Origin: Tissierella pigra
Lineage (GTDB): Bacteria; Bacillota; Clostridia; Tissierellales; Tissierellaceae
Length of the DNA stretch: 64,000 bases
Direction: 5' to 3'
Assembly: GCF_009695605.1 (NCBI RefSeq)
Contig: NZ_VUNQ01000001.1
Location: 124,001 to 188,000, forward strand
Part shown: positions 9,995 to 18,747 of the stretch, in pieces
How positions within the stretch are numbered: the first letter of the stretch is position 1
Layout of the letters: every line of letters begins with the position of its first letter
Position numbers and translations under genes: made by a program
The notes under the pieces: model-generated
What the model was told of the DNA's origin: nothing
Seen by the model: only the letters and a program-made list of their open reading frames with translations
Database searches by the model: none

Positions 9995-11044
9995 TTATAG
10001 CTTTTCTATTTCTTTCAATAATTCATTTAACAATTCTTCTTCCTTAACTTTTTTTATTATCTCACCTTTTCTAAATATCAATCCTTCACCTTTTCCACCA
10101 GCTATACCTATATCCGCTTCTCTAGCTTCACCAGGACCATTTACAGCACAGCCCATTATAGCAACTTTTATATGTTTATTGATTCCTTCAAGTCTCTTTT
10201 CTGCTTCTTCAACTATATTTATTAAGTCTATATTTGTTCTACCACAAGTTGGACAAGAAATTATCTCCAAACCTTCATTTAGCAAATTAAGTGATTTAAG
10301 AATTTCTCTCCCTACTTTCACCTCTTCTACAGGATCTCCAGTTAGAGAGATTCTTATGGTATCACCTATACCCATAGACAGTAATGTGCCTATTCCAACA
10401 GATGATTTAATAGTTCCTCTCCACAACGGACCTGCCTCAGTAATTCCTAAATGAAGTGGATAATCGACTATATTAGACATCTTTTCATAGGCCCTAACAG
10501 TTAACGGCACGTTACTTGCTTTTAATGAAATTTTTATATCATAAAAGTCCATTTCTTCTAATAATCTAATTTGTTCCAATGCACTATAGACCATAGAGTT
10601 TTCATTTACTCCCTGGTATTTGTCTAAGAACTCTTGTTTAAGTGAACCTGCATTTACTCCTACTCTTATGGATATATCTTTTTCTTTACAAGCTTTCACT
10701 ACTTCTCTAACTCTATCTAATGAACCTATATTACCTGGATTCAATCTAAGACCATCAATTCCATATTTTATGGATTCTAAAGCTAGTCTATAATCATATT
10801 GAATATCTGCAATCATAGGGATATTAATCTGTTTTTTTATTTCTGCTATTGCCTTAGCATCTTCTAAGTCTGTAATGGCAGATCTGATAATATCGCAACC
10901 TGCATTTTCTAGTCTCTTTATTTGTGCCACAGTTGAAGTTATATCTTTTGTTAAAGTATTTGTCATTGATTGAATGGAAATAGGATTATCTCCACCAATC
11001 AATATATCTCCAACTTTTATTACTTTAGTCTTTTTTCTATTCAT
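9995..11044 (-). CDS. ispG: 4-hydroxy-3-methylbut-2-en-1-yl diphosphate synthase IspG (GcpE)
   Basis: 349 residues. N-terminal TIM barrel with SIQSMTNT and GLRLNPGNIG; C-terminal iron-sulfur region with SCPTCGRT and MGCAVNGPGEA, which hold the three Cys ligands and Glu of the [4Fe-4S] cluster. IspG reduces MEcPP to HMBPP in the non-mevalonate isoprenoid pathway. A GTG three codons upstream (11053) is possible, but AGGTGA sits correctly for the ATG at 11044. It is 12 bases after rseP. This puts an isoprenoid enzyme in the same transcript as uppS, which uses its end products. Confidence 0.96.
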   Translation of the reverse strand: MNRKKTKVIKVGDILIGGDNPISIQSMTNTLTKDITSTVAQIKRLENAGCDIIRSAITDLEDAKAIAEIKKQINIPMIADIQYDYRLALESIKYGIDGLRLNPGNIGSLDRVREVVKACKEKDISIRVGVNAGSLKQEFLDKYQGVNENSMVYSALEQIRLLEEMDFYDIKISLKASNVPLTVRAYEKMSNIVDYPLHLGITEAGPLWRGTIKSSVGIGTLLSMGIGDTIRISLTGDPVEEVKVGREILKSLNLLNEGLEIISCPTCGRTNIDLINIVEEAEKRLEGINKHIKVAIMGCAVNGPGEAREADIGIAGGKGEGLIFRKGEIIKKVKEEELLNELLKEIEKL

Positions 11045-11056
11045 TTTTATCACCTA

Positions 11057-12061
11057 TTAAAAAATATTGAATTTAATTATATCTTTGTAAGTTACTAATA
11101 TCATTAAGGAAATCAATAAAACAAAGCCAATAAAATGGATAAAGCCTTCTTTCTGTGGATCTATAGGTTTACCTCTAACTAGTTCTATTAATAAAAATAC
11201 TACTCTGCTACCATCTAAAGCTGGTATTGGTAATAGGTTAAAGAACCCTAAGTTTATACTAATAAATCCCAGAAAATATAATAAATTGTAAATTCCTTGT
11301 TTCGCAACAACTCCCACCTCGTGTATTACACCTACAGGGCCGGATAAATGCTTCAGCCCTACTTCTCCTTTAAAAATCATAGAAACAGTAGTAAACATTA
11401 GTTTTAAAAACATACCTGTTTTTTCAAATCCACCTTTTATTGCAGATCCTATGGATTTTTCTGACCTTGGAACTATACCTATTATAGTTCTATCATCTTC
11501 TACAGTAGGCTTGACTTCGATTATTTTAGTTTCATTGTCTCTTTGTACTTCTATTTCCATTTCCTCATTGGAGTCAGCAGAATTTATGGAGTTAACAACG
11601 CTATCCCAATTCGGGGTAGATTTATTATTTATCCTAATAATAGTATCTCCTGATAATAAACCACTTTTTTCTGCTGGTGAGTTTGCTATTGTATCTTCTA
11701 TTGTAGTCGTAGGAGTACCTTGACCATACGATACAATGGCTAATATTACAATGGAAAGAACAAAGTTCATAATGGCTCCAGCTACTACAACAGCTATCCT
11801 TGATAGTGCTGGTACTTTATTGAATCCTCTAGGATCGTTAGACTCTTCATCTTCACCTTCCATTTTTACATATCCACCAATTGGTAAAGCCCTTAGTGTA
11901 TATTCTGTTTCTCCTTTTTTCTTTTGAATCAGCTTTGGTCCCATACCTATGGAAAATTCATTTACTTTGATTCCTACCATTTTAGCCACAGCAAAATGAC
12001 CAAATTCATGTACTAATATTACTACTAAAAAGACGAATATGGCTGATACTGCCGTTAACAT
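11057..12061 (-). CDS. rseP: Site-2 zinc metalloprotease RseP/RasP
   Basis: 334-residue integral membrane protease. HEFGH (residues 18-22) in the first transmembrane helix gives the zinc ligands, and NLLPIPALDG in a later helix supplies the Asp ligand. A PDZ domain lies at about 115-190 (SPAEKSGLLSGDTIIRIN). Such proteases cut membrane-embedded substrates such as anti-sigma factors and cleaved signal peptides. The ATG has AGGTGG upstream. Between cdsA and rseP, Bacillus and many clostridia carry dxr; here only 16 bases separate them, so dxr must lie elsewhere. Confidence 0.95.
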   Translation of the reverse strand: MLTAVSAIFVFLVVILVHEFGHFAVAKMVGIKVNEFSIGMGPKLIQKKKGETEYTLRALPIGGYVKMEGEDEESNDPRGFNKVPALSRIAVVVAGAIMNFVLSIVILAIVSYGQGTPTTTIEDTIANSPAEKSGLLSGDTIIRINNKSTPNWDSVVNSINSADSNEEMEIEVQRDNETKIIEVKPTVEDDRTIIGIVPRSEKSIGSAIKGGFEKTGMFLKLMFTTVSMIFKGEVGLKHLSGPVGVIHEVGVVAKQGIYNLLYFLGFISINLGFFNLLPIPALDGSRVVFLLIELVRGKPIDPQKEGFIHFIGFVLLISLMILVTYKDIIKFNIF

Positions 12062-12077
12062 TTGACCACCACCTATA

Positions 12078-12854
12078 TTAAATTAAAAAAATACTAATAT
12101 AATAGTATATTACAGGAGCTGTTAATATTATACTATCAAATCTATCTAATACACCACCATGACCTGGCATAATAAATCCATAATCTTTGATTCCGCATAA
12201 TCTTTTTATCCTTGAAGCAACTAAATCACCTATTTGTGCTATTATAGAACCAAGTACTGCAAGTAATATTAATTTCCACATAGGAGCTAATCTAAAGGAT
12301 ATAGAATATATTATTGTTAAAATAATACTTCCAATGATTCCACCTATAGATCCTTCTACAGTTTTATTTGGACTAATTTTAGGACATAATTTCATTTTTC
12401 CAAATAGATTTCCTGCAATATATGCGAATGTATCTGTTCCAAAAGCTATAATAAAAATCAACCAAATATACTTTGTTTTATCTAAATATGCAATATGAAA
12501 CATTAGAAAAGGAATATATAATATCCCTAAAAAAGTTACAGATATGTCTTTTATTGATATATTCTTATTCATCATAATCAAAATAAGTAAGATAATAATA
12601 ATAAAAGTAAATACAAGACCCAAATATTTGTTCAATAAAATCGCATTTATAAATAATCCTGTTGCTCCTAAATAACCTACAATATAGACAGGCATAATAT
12701 CAATCTTTTCTAAGGCTTTATATAATTCCCTTAAACCAACGATTGAAACTATGTAAATAGCAAAAGATAATAAATTTTCACCTTTTGAGACAATAAAGAT
12801 CAATAGGATTAAACCAATTAAACCACTAACAAACCTCTTACTTAAATCTTTCAC
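12078..12854 (-). CDS. cdsA: Phosphatidate cytidylyltransferase CdsA
   Basis: 258 residues with about seven or eight hydrophobic helices. The CdsA signature near the C-terminus is clear: SRIKRLCGIKDYGF followed by MPGHGGVLDRFDS. It makes CDP-diacylglycerol from phosphatidic acid and CTP, the precursor of membrane phospholipids. The start is GTG, placed immediately after the TAA of uppS, with GGAGG inside the end of uppS; this is a tight translational coupling. Confidence 0.95.
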   Translation of the reverse strand: MKDLSKRFVSGLIGLILLIFIVSKGENLLSFAIYIVSIVGLRELYKALEKIDIMPVYIVGYLGATGLFINAILLNKYLGLVFTFIIIILLILIMMNKNISIKDISVTFLGILYIPFLMFHIAYLDKTKYIWLIFIIAFGTDTFAYIAGNLFGKMKLCPKISPNKTVEGSIGGIIGSIILTIIYSISFRLAPMWKLILLAVLGSIIAQIGDLVASRIKRLCGIKDYGFIMPGHGGVLDRFDSIILTAPVIYYYISIFLI

Positions 12855-13604
12855 TTATATTCCTCCAAATCGTCTATTTCTCTTTTGATAATCAATAATT
12901 GATAACAGTAAATGTTTTTCTGTAAAATCGGGCCATAGTACATCAGATAACCAAAATTCTGTATAAGCTATTTGATATAGCATAAAATTACTAATTCTTA
13001 GTTCTCCACTTGGTCGAATAAGCAAATCAGGATCTGGTTGCCCTTTAGTATAAAGATAATCGGAAAATTTATCTGCATTTAAATCATTTATATCTATTTT
13101 ACCCATTTCTACATCATTTAAAAGATTTTTAATTCCAAATATAATTTCATCTCTGCCACCATAATTTAAAGCAATATTTAAAATCATTCCAGTATTTAGG
13201 GAGGTTTTTTCTATGGTTTTTATTACTTCTTTTCTTGCAAATTCAGGCAATTTATTAATGTCACCCATTATTTGTACCTTAACATTATTTTTATGCAGTT
13301 TATCTAATTCTTTTGCTATGTATTGAACTAAAATTTTCATCAATCCTTGAACTTCTTCCATTGGTCTTTTCCAATTTTCAGTAGAAAAGGCATAAAGAGA
13401 TAAATACTTTATCCCTAAATTAGAAGCTGCACTAACAATCTCAATTACTCTTTCCATTCCTTCCTGATGTCCAAAATTTCTCGGTAAAAATCTTTTTTTT
13501 GCCCATCTACCATTTCCATCCATTATTATCGCAATATGTTTAGGAAGTTTTTCTATATTAATTTGGCTTTTTAATTCCTCTATAGTTTGATTTATAACAT
13601 TCAT
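12855..13604 (-). CDS. uppS: Undecaprenyl diphosphate synthase (cis-prenyltransferase) UppS
   Basis: 249 residues. IIMDGNGRWAKK places the catalytic Asp at about residue 29 in the family's first conserved block. LYAFSTENWKRP and DLLIRPSGELRISNF are the other blocks. UppS builds the C55 lipid carrier for cell wall synthesis by adding isopentenyl units to farnesyl diphosphate. ATG with GAGGTG upstream. It is the first gene after the frr terminator; I see no unmistakable promoter in the 18 bases between terminator and start, so some readthrough from frr is likely. Confidence 0.96.
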   Translation of the reverse strand: MNVINQTIEELKSQINIEKLPKHIAIIMDGNGRWAKKRFLPRNFGHQEGMERVIEIVSAASNLGIKYLSLYAFSTENWKRPMEEVQGLMKILVQYIAKELDKLHKNNVKVQIMGDINKLPEFARKEVIKTIEKTSLNTGMILNIALNYGGRDEIIFGIKNLLNDVEMGKIDINDLNADKFSDYLYTKGQPDPDLLIRPSGELRISNFMLYQIAYTEFWLSDVLWPDFTEKHLLLSIIDYQKRNRRFGGI

Positions 13605-13620
13605 AATATCACCTCATTAC

Positions 13621-13653
13621 CAAAAACCCCTTCCTATTGAGAAGGGGTTTTTT
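13621..13653 (-). terminator. Intrinsic terminator after frr
   Basis: A strong hairpin with arms AAACCCCTTC (13624-13633) and GAAGGGGTTT (13641-13650) and a 7-base loop. T runs flank it on both strands, so it could act in either direction. It starts directly at the frr stop codon and closes the rpsB-tsf-pyrH-frr unit, although uppS follows so closely that incomplete termination is probable. Confidence 0.85.
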
Positions 13654-13654
13654 A

Positions 13655-14212
13655 CTATATTTCCATTAATTCATCTTCTTTTTTCTTTGTAATAAGATCA
13701 AGTTCTTCAATGAATTTATCTGTTATCTTTTGAATTTCATCTTCAGCTAATTTCTTATCATCTTCACTGATTTCCTTGTTTTTTTCCATTTTCTTTAGCT
13801 GTTCGTTTAAATCTCTTCTTATGTTTCTAATTGCAATTTTAGCATTTTCACCATTTTTCTTAACAACCTTAGTTAAGTCTTTTCTTCTTTCTTCAGTTAA
13901 AGTAGGAATAACTAATCTTATTAATTTTCCATCATTTGTAGGAGTTATTCCTAAATCAGATTTTTGTATCTCCTTTTCAATTACAGGAATTAATTTTACA
14001 TCCCAAGGTTGAATAACCAACAATCTTGGTTCTGGAGCAGAAACGCTTCCTACTTGTTTTAGTGGTGTAATTTGTCCATAGTAATCCACCGTAATCTTGT
14101 CAAGTAATGCAGGATTTGCTCTTCCAGCTCTAATGCTTTGTAATTCTTCTTTGTAAACTGAAATAGTTTTGTTCATTCTTTCTTCAGCTTCTGTGTAAAG
14201 TTTAGTATACAT
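13655..14212 (-). CDS. frr: Ribosome recycling factor
   Basis: 185 residues, the normal RRF size. Conserved blocks include [31 protein letters not shown] and [21 protein letters not shown], with EF-G, splits post-termination ribosomes. ATG with GGAGG upstream, two bases after the pyrH stop. It is the last gene before the terminator at 13621-13653. Confidence 0.97.
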   Translation of the reverse strand: MYTKLYTEAEERMNKTISVYKEELQSIRAGRANPALLDKITVDYYGQITPLKQVGSVSAPEPRLLVIQPWDVKLIPVIEKEIQKSDLGITPTNDGKLIRLVIPTLTEERRKDLTKVVKKNGENAKIAIRNIRRDLNEQLKKMEKNKEISEDDKKLAEDEIQKITDKFIEELDLITKKKEDELMEI

Positions 14213-14214
14213 AA

Positions 14215-14928
14215 TTAATCCTCCTTTACATGTGTTCCAATTTTTTTTCCTAAAACAACATTAATAATATTATTTGGTTCATCAATGCCAAATACAATTA
14301 AGGGAATCTTATTATCCATACATAGAGAAGTTGCAGTAGAATCCATTATACCAAGACCTAAGTTTAATATATCTATATACTTTAAAGTATCAAACTTTTT
14401 CGCATTATTATTTATTTTAGGGTCTGAATCATACACACCATCTACACCTTTTTTTGCCAATAATATTACTTCTGCCTCTATTTCAGCAGCCCTTAAAGCT
14501 GCAGTGGTATCTGTTGAAAAGTAAGGATTACCAGTTCCTGCAGCAAAAATAACAACCCTACCCTTTTCTAAATGTCTAACAGCTTTTCTTCTTATGTAAG
14601 GTTCGGAAATTTGTCTCATTTCTATAGCAGATTGAACTCTAGTATCAACTCCTATATTTTCAAGAGAGTCTTGCAGAGCAAGAGAATTCATTACTGTCCC
14701 CAACATGCCTATATAATCAGAGGTGGTTCTGTCCATATCATTAGTTGACCTACCTCGCCAAAAATTTCCGCCACCTACTACTATAGATACTTGTACACCT
14801 AGGTTGTGTAATTCTTTAACCTCTTTAGAAATTTGATTAATAGTATCTACGTCAATTCCAGCTCCCTTATGACCCGCTAAGGCCTCGCCACTTATTTTTA
14901 AGACTACCCTTTTAAATATCGGGTCCAT
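14215..14928 (-). CDS. pyrH: UMP kinase PyrH
   Basis: 237-residue amino acid kinase family protein. [13 protein letters not shown] is the phosphate-binding N-terminus; [10 protein letters not shown] and [16 protein letters not shown] are further signatures. It converts UMP to UDP as a hexamer. A GTG three codons upstream (14937) is in frame, but GGAG is spaced for the ATG at 14928, which I chose. It follows tsf by 67 bases that include a 14-bp stem-loop, and frr follows after two bases. Confidence 0.96.
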   Translation of the reverse strand: MDPIFKRVVLKISGEALAGHKGAGIDVDTINQISKEVKELHNLGVQVSIVVGGGNFWRGRSTNDMDRTTSDYIGMLGTVMNSLALQDSLENIGVDTRVQSAIEMRQISEPYIRRKAVRHLEKGRVVIFAAGTGNPYFSTDTTAALRAAEIEAEVILLAKKGVDGVYDSDPKINNNAKKFDTLKYIDILNLGLGIMDSTATSLCMDNKIPLIVFGIDEPNNIINVVLGKKIGTHVKED

Positions 14929-14961
14929 TGCACTCACTCCTAATGTTAAGTATATTGTTAT

Positions 14962-14995
14962 TTAAATGGAGAACAATTATCTGTTCTCCATTTAA
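14962..14995 (-). other. 14-bp stem-loop directly after tsf, no U tract
   Basis: Arms 14962-14975 and 14982-14995 are perfectly complementary (14 bp, loop of 6). The structure begins at the base next to the tsf stop codon. The minus-strand sequence after the stem is AT-rich but has no clear run of T, so it may protect the upstream mRNA 3' end or terminate weakly rather than act as a standard terminator. Confidence 0.7.
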
Positions 14996-15643
14996 TTACA
15001 TATTCATTTGTTTTGCAACTTCATCAGCAAAGTTTTCTTCTTTTTTCTCGATTCCTTCTCCAACTTCAAATCTAACAAATCTTCTTATTTTTATATTTTC
15101 ACCTATTTTAGCAATTTTCTCATTTAATAAATCTTTAATCTTAACATCTGAATCTTTAATAAAGTTTTGATCTAATAAGCATATTTGCTCAAAGAATTTT
15201 TCTAATCTACCTTCAACCATTTTAGCTGCAACATGTTCTGGTTTACCTTCATTCATAGCTTGCTGAGTAAGTACTTCTCTTTCTCTTTCAATCTCTTCTT
15301 CACTAACTTCTTCCCTTGATACATATTTTGGATTTGAAGCTGCAATTTGCATAGCTATATCTTTAACAAATTGTTGGAATTCCTCAGTTTTAGAAACGAA
15401 ATCTGTTTCAGAGTTTATCTCAACTAAAACACCTATTCTTCCACCATGGATATATGATTCTACTAATCCTTCTGCTGCTATTCTACCTGATTTTTTCGCA
15501 GCTTTAGATAGTCCTTTTTCTCTTAGTAAATCTATAGCTTTCTCTATATCGCCGTTGGTTTCTACCAAAGCCTTTTTACAATCCATCATTCCAGCGCCTG
15601 TTCTTTCTCTTAACTCTTTTACTGTTGAAGCACTAATATTCAT
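14996..15643 (-). CDS. tsf: Translation elongation factor Ts
   Basis: 215 residues, the short EF-Ts form found in many clostridia with a single core subdomain. The N-terminal UBA-like domain reads [32 protein letters not shown] is the block contacting EF-Tu. EF-Ts exchanges GDP for GTP on EF-Tu. ATG with AGGAGG upstream. It follows rpsB across a possible attenuator hairpin, the universal rpsB-tsf pairing. Confidence 0.96.
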   Translation of the reverse strand: MNISASTVKELRERTGAGMMDCKKALVETNGDIEKAIDLLREKGLSKAAKKSGRIAAEGLVESYIHGGRIGVLVEINSETDFVSKTEEFQQFVKDIAMQIAASNPKYVSREEVSEEEIEREREVLTQQAMNEGKPEHVAAKMVEGRLEKFFEQICLLDQNFIKDSDVKIKDLLNEKIAKIGENIKIRRFVRFEVGEGIEKKEENFADEVAKQMNM

Positions 15644-15663
15644 TTTATCCCTCCTATATTGTT

Positions 15664-15709
15664 AAAAATGGTAAGAGCATAAGAGGATTTACCCCTTTTA
15701 ACTCTTACC
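15664..15709 (-). terminator. Probable partial terminator/attenuator between rpsB and tsf
   Basis: An 8-bp stem with arms GGTAAGAG (15670-15677) and CTCTTACC (15702-15709) encloses a 24-base loop holding a second short complementary pair. On the minus strand the stem is followed by ATTTTT. Placed just after the rpsB stop, it could lower tsf expression relative to rpsB by partial termination. The long loop makes it weaker than the other terminators in this window. Confidence 0.6.
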
Positions 15710-15715
15710 CCACTT

Positions 15716-16423
15716 TTACTCTTCTACTATTTCTATTTGTTCTCCTTGTTTAGCCTCTAAAACTGCATTTGCTATGGTTTCAGTTAATAATTTAACTGCT
15801 CTTATAGCATCATCATTACCAGGAATAACATAATCCACTTCATCTGGATCACAGTTAGTATCTACTATAGCAACAACAGGTATTCCAAGAATATGAGCTT
15901 CTTTTACTGCTATTCTTTCTTTTCTTGGATCAACAACAAATAGAACATCTGGTATTCTATTCATATTTTTAATTCCACCAAGGAACTTTTCTAATCTTTC
16001 TTCTTCATGTTTTAATTTGATAACTTCTTTTTTAGGTAATAAGTCAAATATTCCTTCTTCTTCCATCTTACCTAGTTCATGAAGTCTATCCACTCTATTT
16101 CTAATAGTTTTATAGTTTGTTAGCATACCACCAAGCCATCTTTGATTAACAAAGTGCATATTACATCTTTGTGCTTCACTTTCAATTGCTTCTTGGGCTT
16201 GTTTCTTAGTACCTACAAATAATACTTCCCCACCATTAGCCACGATTTCTTTAACGAAATCATAAGATTCTTCTACCTTCTTAACTGTTTTTTGTAAGTC
16301 AATAATGTAGATTCCATTTCTTTCAGTAAAAATATACTGCGCCATTTTAGGATTCCATCTTCTAGTTTGATGTCCAAAATGAACTCCTGCTTCTAGTAAA
16401 CCTTTCATTGTAATTACTGACAT
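15716..16423 (-). CDS. rpsB: 30S ribosomal protein S2
   Basis: 235 residues starting [20 protein letters not shown], with [12 protein letters not shown] and later [18 protein letters not shown], both hallmarks of S2. S2 is added late to the 30S subunit and is required for S1 binding where present. The open frame extends 13 codons upstream, but GGAGGTG is spaced correctly for the ATG at 16423. Own promoter and leader hairpin lie upstream; the flagellar operon ends 150 bases before the start. Confidence 0.97.
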   Translation of the reverse strand: MSVITMKGLLEAGVHFGHQTRRWNPKMAQYIFTERNGIYIIDLQKTVKKVEESYDFVKEIVANGGEVLFVGTKKQAQEAIESEAQRCNMHFVNQRWLGGMLTNYKTIRNRVDRLHELGKMEEEGIFDLLPKKEVIKLKHEEERLEKFLGGIKNMNRIPDVLFVVDPRKERIAVKEAHILGIPVVAIVDTNCDPDEVDYVIPGNDDAIRAVKLLTETIANAVLEAKQGEQIEIVEE

Positions 16424-16462
16424 ACTATTCACCTCCAAGTTTTTTTCCTCCATTCCTTTCAT

Positions 16463-16497
16463 ATAATAAAGGAACCCTTAGGCACTACCTTTATTAT
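16463..16497 (-). promoter_or_regulatory. rpsB leader stem-loop
   Basis: Perfect 10-bp inverted repeat (16463-16472 and 16488-16497, loop of 15 with GCC and AGGG segments) in the 5' leader of rpsB, between the promoter and the ribosome binding site. Ribosomal protein genes often have such leaders for autogenous control by the encoded protein. No T run follows, so any effect is more likely on translation or stability. I do not recognise it as a named leader family. Confidence 0.5.
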
Positions 16498-16523
16498 CAT
16501 GGAATGTGTGTAATCACTATAGT

Positions 16524-16552
16524 AGTATAACATATGGTAAATTGTAAAGCAA
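16524..16552 (-). promoter_or_regulatory. SigA-type promoter of rpsB
   Basis: On the minus strand -35 TTGCTT (16552-16547), a 17-base spacer and -10 TATACT (16529-16524). This gives a transcription start near 16517 and a leader of about 95 bases. It allows rpsB-tsf-pyrH-frr to be transcribed independently of the flagellar operon. No terminator is seen between the last flagellar-region gene and this promoter. Confidence 0.75.
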
Positions 16553-16572
16553 TGTTTTTTGTATAAATATGT

Positions 16573-17007
16573 CTATTTTTTTATTTCGTAAATTTTTAGT
16601 ATAATCTCAATTTCTCTAATTCCCTTATTTAGCTTTTTTGCTATTTCTTCTTTTGTTAATCCAATTTCCTTCAATTCAATTACTTTTTTATGAATAGGTA
16701 TTATATTTGAAATTTCATTTGATTCATTATCTTCAACTTTTATATTTTTATCTTCTATATCTTTATTCTTTATATCTTTTAAAATTTTATTGTTTATTTT
16801 ATTATCTATTGCGTCCAGTTTATATTCAATTATATCATCAAAGTTTCCAGCAATTTCTTCTGTAAGTTTATAATATTCTTTTAGCTTATTTTCTATTGAG
16901 TCTAAATTATTTACTAATTTATTTTGTTTTCTAATATCCTTGAATATAAGGTAAATTGAAAAAATAACTAAAATTAACCCAATTATATTTAAAATAATGT
17001 TTAACAT
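16573..17007 (-). CDS. SwrB-like/DUF6115-type single-span membrane protein
   Basis: 144 residues. One N-terminal transmembrane helix (about 4-22), then a charged coiled-coil stretch (about 25-75), a linker, and a C-terminal helix-turn-helix-like segment LKEIGLTKEEIAKKLNKG (about 112-130). This layout and its position as the last gene between sigD and rpsB match SwrB of B. subtilis, which promotes assembly and activation of the flagellar export apparatus. Sequence identity cannot be judged here, so SwrB function is inference. ATG at 17007 with GGGGTG upstream. Confidence 0.7.
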   Translation of the reverse strand: MLNIILNIIGLILVIFSIYLIFKDIRKQNKLVNNLDSIENKLKEYYKLTEEIAGNFDDIIEYKLDAIDNKINNKILKDIKNKDIEDKNIKVEDNESNEISNIIPIHKKVIELKEIGLTKEEIAKKLNKGIREIEIILKIYEIKK

Positions 17008-17019
17008 CTGGCACCCCTA

Positions 17020-17346
17020 TTATATACGTATATCAATATTACTTCCTATATTTTTATATTTAATTTGTTCTTTTTCTTCTTCTGTAGATTCAGACATGGA
17101 TTGTGATCTGTTTTTTTTATTATGTGGAGTTTCTTGATTTTTGTCTCGTTTCTCATCTGTAATTCTCGTATTACTGCTTTTATTTGTATCTATAATCTTC
17201 TTTTGATTTTTTTTTATATTCTTTTCTTGTTGTATGAATCCACTTTCTACAATGTTTCGATTTTTCATATTTTCTATATGCTTATTACTTGATAACTCTT
17301 GAGTTCTTGGAAGCATTACATTATGATCAATAGGTTTAATAGACAT
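17020..17346 (-). CDS. Small hydrophilic protein of unknown function in the fla/che operon
   Basis: 108 residues, no hydrophobic segment, very rich in Lys, Asn, Glu and Ser, so probably largely disordered. The N-terminus SIKPIDHNVMLPRTQELS is the only part that looks conserved; from memory, similar short proteins occur beside DUF342 genes in clostridial flagellar operons, but I cannot verify this. ATG with AGGAGTG upstream, 11 bases after fapA. Function unknown. Confidence 0.75.
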   Translation of the reverse strand: MSIKPIDHNVMLPRTQELSSNKHIENMKNRNIVESGFIQQEKNIKKNQKKIIDTNKSSNTRITDEKRDKNQETPHNKKNRSQSMSESTEEEKEQIKYKNIGSNIDIRI

Positions 17347-17357
17347 ACTATCACTCC

Positions 17358-18737
17358 TTAATATGTTCCTACTCTTATATCACCATTCTCTCTATAAAAT
17401 CTACACCTTTTCATTTCATCCCTTATGTACATATAACTGTTTCCTATTATAATTTTAACTCCAGGATAAACAGTGTCTGCAACCATAATTTGTCCTCTAG
17501 ATAAGTCATTTACTTGGTCCTTAAGCTGATTTAATTCCCTTTCTATCTTACTAGTTTCCATACTTAAAGTAAGCTGTCCTTTTATAAGGTTATTATATAA
17601 TTGAGCTTTACTATCATCTAGTTTATTGGAACGCTTTAAGGTTTCTAAGACTTTTAAAGATTGATTTATTTTTTCCAAATTTTCCTTAGATACTTTTAGT
17701 TTGCTGCTTAACTCTTCATACCTATATTTAATATCAGGATCAACACCTACTTCTAACACAGTAGTAGTAGCCATAGATGATCCTATAATTCTAGCTCTGA
17801 TTTCATTTTTCGCTTTACAGGTTCCACCTACAATTAAACCTTTTTTCCCTAAAACAAGGATATTAGATTTTGATGTAACAGTACTATGCATAATAGCTTC
17901 AGCTGTTATATTTTTTCCACAACTAATTACAGCATTTTCAATAAATTTAGTAGAGATATTTCCCTTGGTATTTATAGTTAATCTACTATAACCTTGGATT
18001 CCTTGACGTATTAGAATATCACCTTCTGATTCAATATAACCACCCTCTAATGCTCCTTTTACTTCAACAGAACCAGTAGATTTTAAAATAAATCCATTTA
18101 GTATATCCTTGTTTACAATTACATTACCATTAAAGTTTATATTACCTGTGCTACTGTCTATATTATCTATACTTAATACAGAAGACACCATAACTCTACC
18201 ATCATTTAATTCTACTAATCCATCTGATTCCGATTTTAAAAAGAGACCATCAAAAGAAACACCTACATTTTTACCATATTTAAATTTAGGTACCTTTCCC
18301 TTAACATGTGGGATTGAATCACCATCTACCCTTATTCCATCTACTCCCTCTACTGGTGATATAATTTCAGCTAAAATATCATCCTTAGATACAGTATTTA
18401 CAGAATCTAATTCTTTGTAATTTACAGTGCCATCCGGATTTAGTTTAGGTAATAAGGGTTTTTCTAAGTCAAAATAATATTTTATACTACCATCTTGACC
18501 ACTAATAGGTGGTGTACCCTCAGCAATACAAACTTTCTCATTAACTATATTGCTTTTTAATGCTCTTTTTAAGTCTTCTTCATTTAAACCATGTTTAATA
18601 TATTGTTTTATATTATTTAATATTTCAATATAATTTAATTTTATATCTTCCTGATCATTTTCTTCTTTTAAAGTAATATAACCAAGTAATCCGTCCCTGC
18701 TAATCTCTAGAATTATGTTGTTATATATATTATACAT
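17358..18737 (-). CDS. FapA (DUF342) family polymer-forming beta-helix protein
   Basis: 459 residues. N-terminal FapA domain with NEKVCIAEGTPPISGQDG and the repeated SPVEGVDG/RVDG motif, a right-handed beta-helix region rich in regularly spaced Val/Ile/Gly from about 170 to 330 (VNKDILNGFILKSTGSVEV), then a long coiled coil (about 335-405) and a short C-terminal beta segment. FapA proteins are linked to cell-surface or membrane-associated functions, with a signalling or scaffold role suggested. The location directly after sigD, as in many clostridia, suggests a motility link. ATG with AGGAGGTG upstream. Confidence 0.85.
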   Translation of the reverse strand: MYNIYNNIILEISRDGLLGYITLKEENDQEDIKLNYIEILNNIKQYIKHGLNEEDLKRALKSNIVNEKVCIAEGTPPISGQDGSIKYYFDLEKPLLPKLNPDGTVNYKELDSVNTVSKDDILAEIISPVEGVDGIRVDGDSIPHVKGKVPKFKYGKNVGVSFDGLFLKSESDGLVELNDGRVMVSSVLSIDNIDSSTGNINFNGNVIVNKDILNGFILKSTGSVEVKGALEGGYIESEGDILIRQGIQGYSRLTINTKGNISTKFIENAVISCGKNITAEAIMHSTVTSKSNILVLGKKGLIVGGTCKAKNEIRARIIGSSMATTTVLEVGVDPDIKYRYEELSSKLKVSKENLEKINQSLKVLETLKRSNKLDDSKAQLYNNLIKGQLTLSMETSKIERELNQLKDQVNDLSRGQIMVADTVYPGVKIIIGNSYMYIRDEMKRCRFYRENGDIRVGTY

Positions 18738-18747
18738 ACTCCACCTC

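Noticed and set aside
14996-15643. EF-Ts as a truncated gene
   Set aside because: The roughly 215-residue form is common in Clostridia and ends cleanly before a hairpin.
16424-16462. Thirteen-codon N-terminal extension of rpsB
   Set aside because: The strong GGAGGTG fits the internal ATG at 16423, which gives the normal S2 N-terminus.
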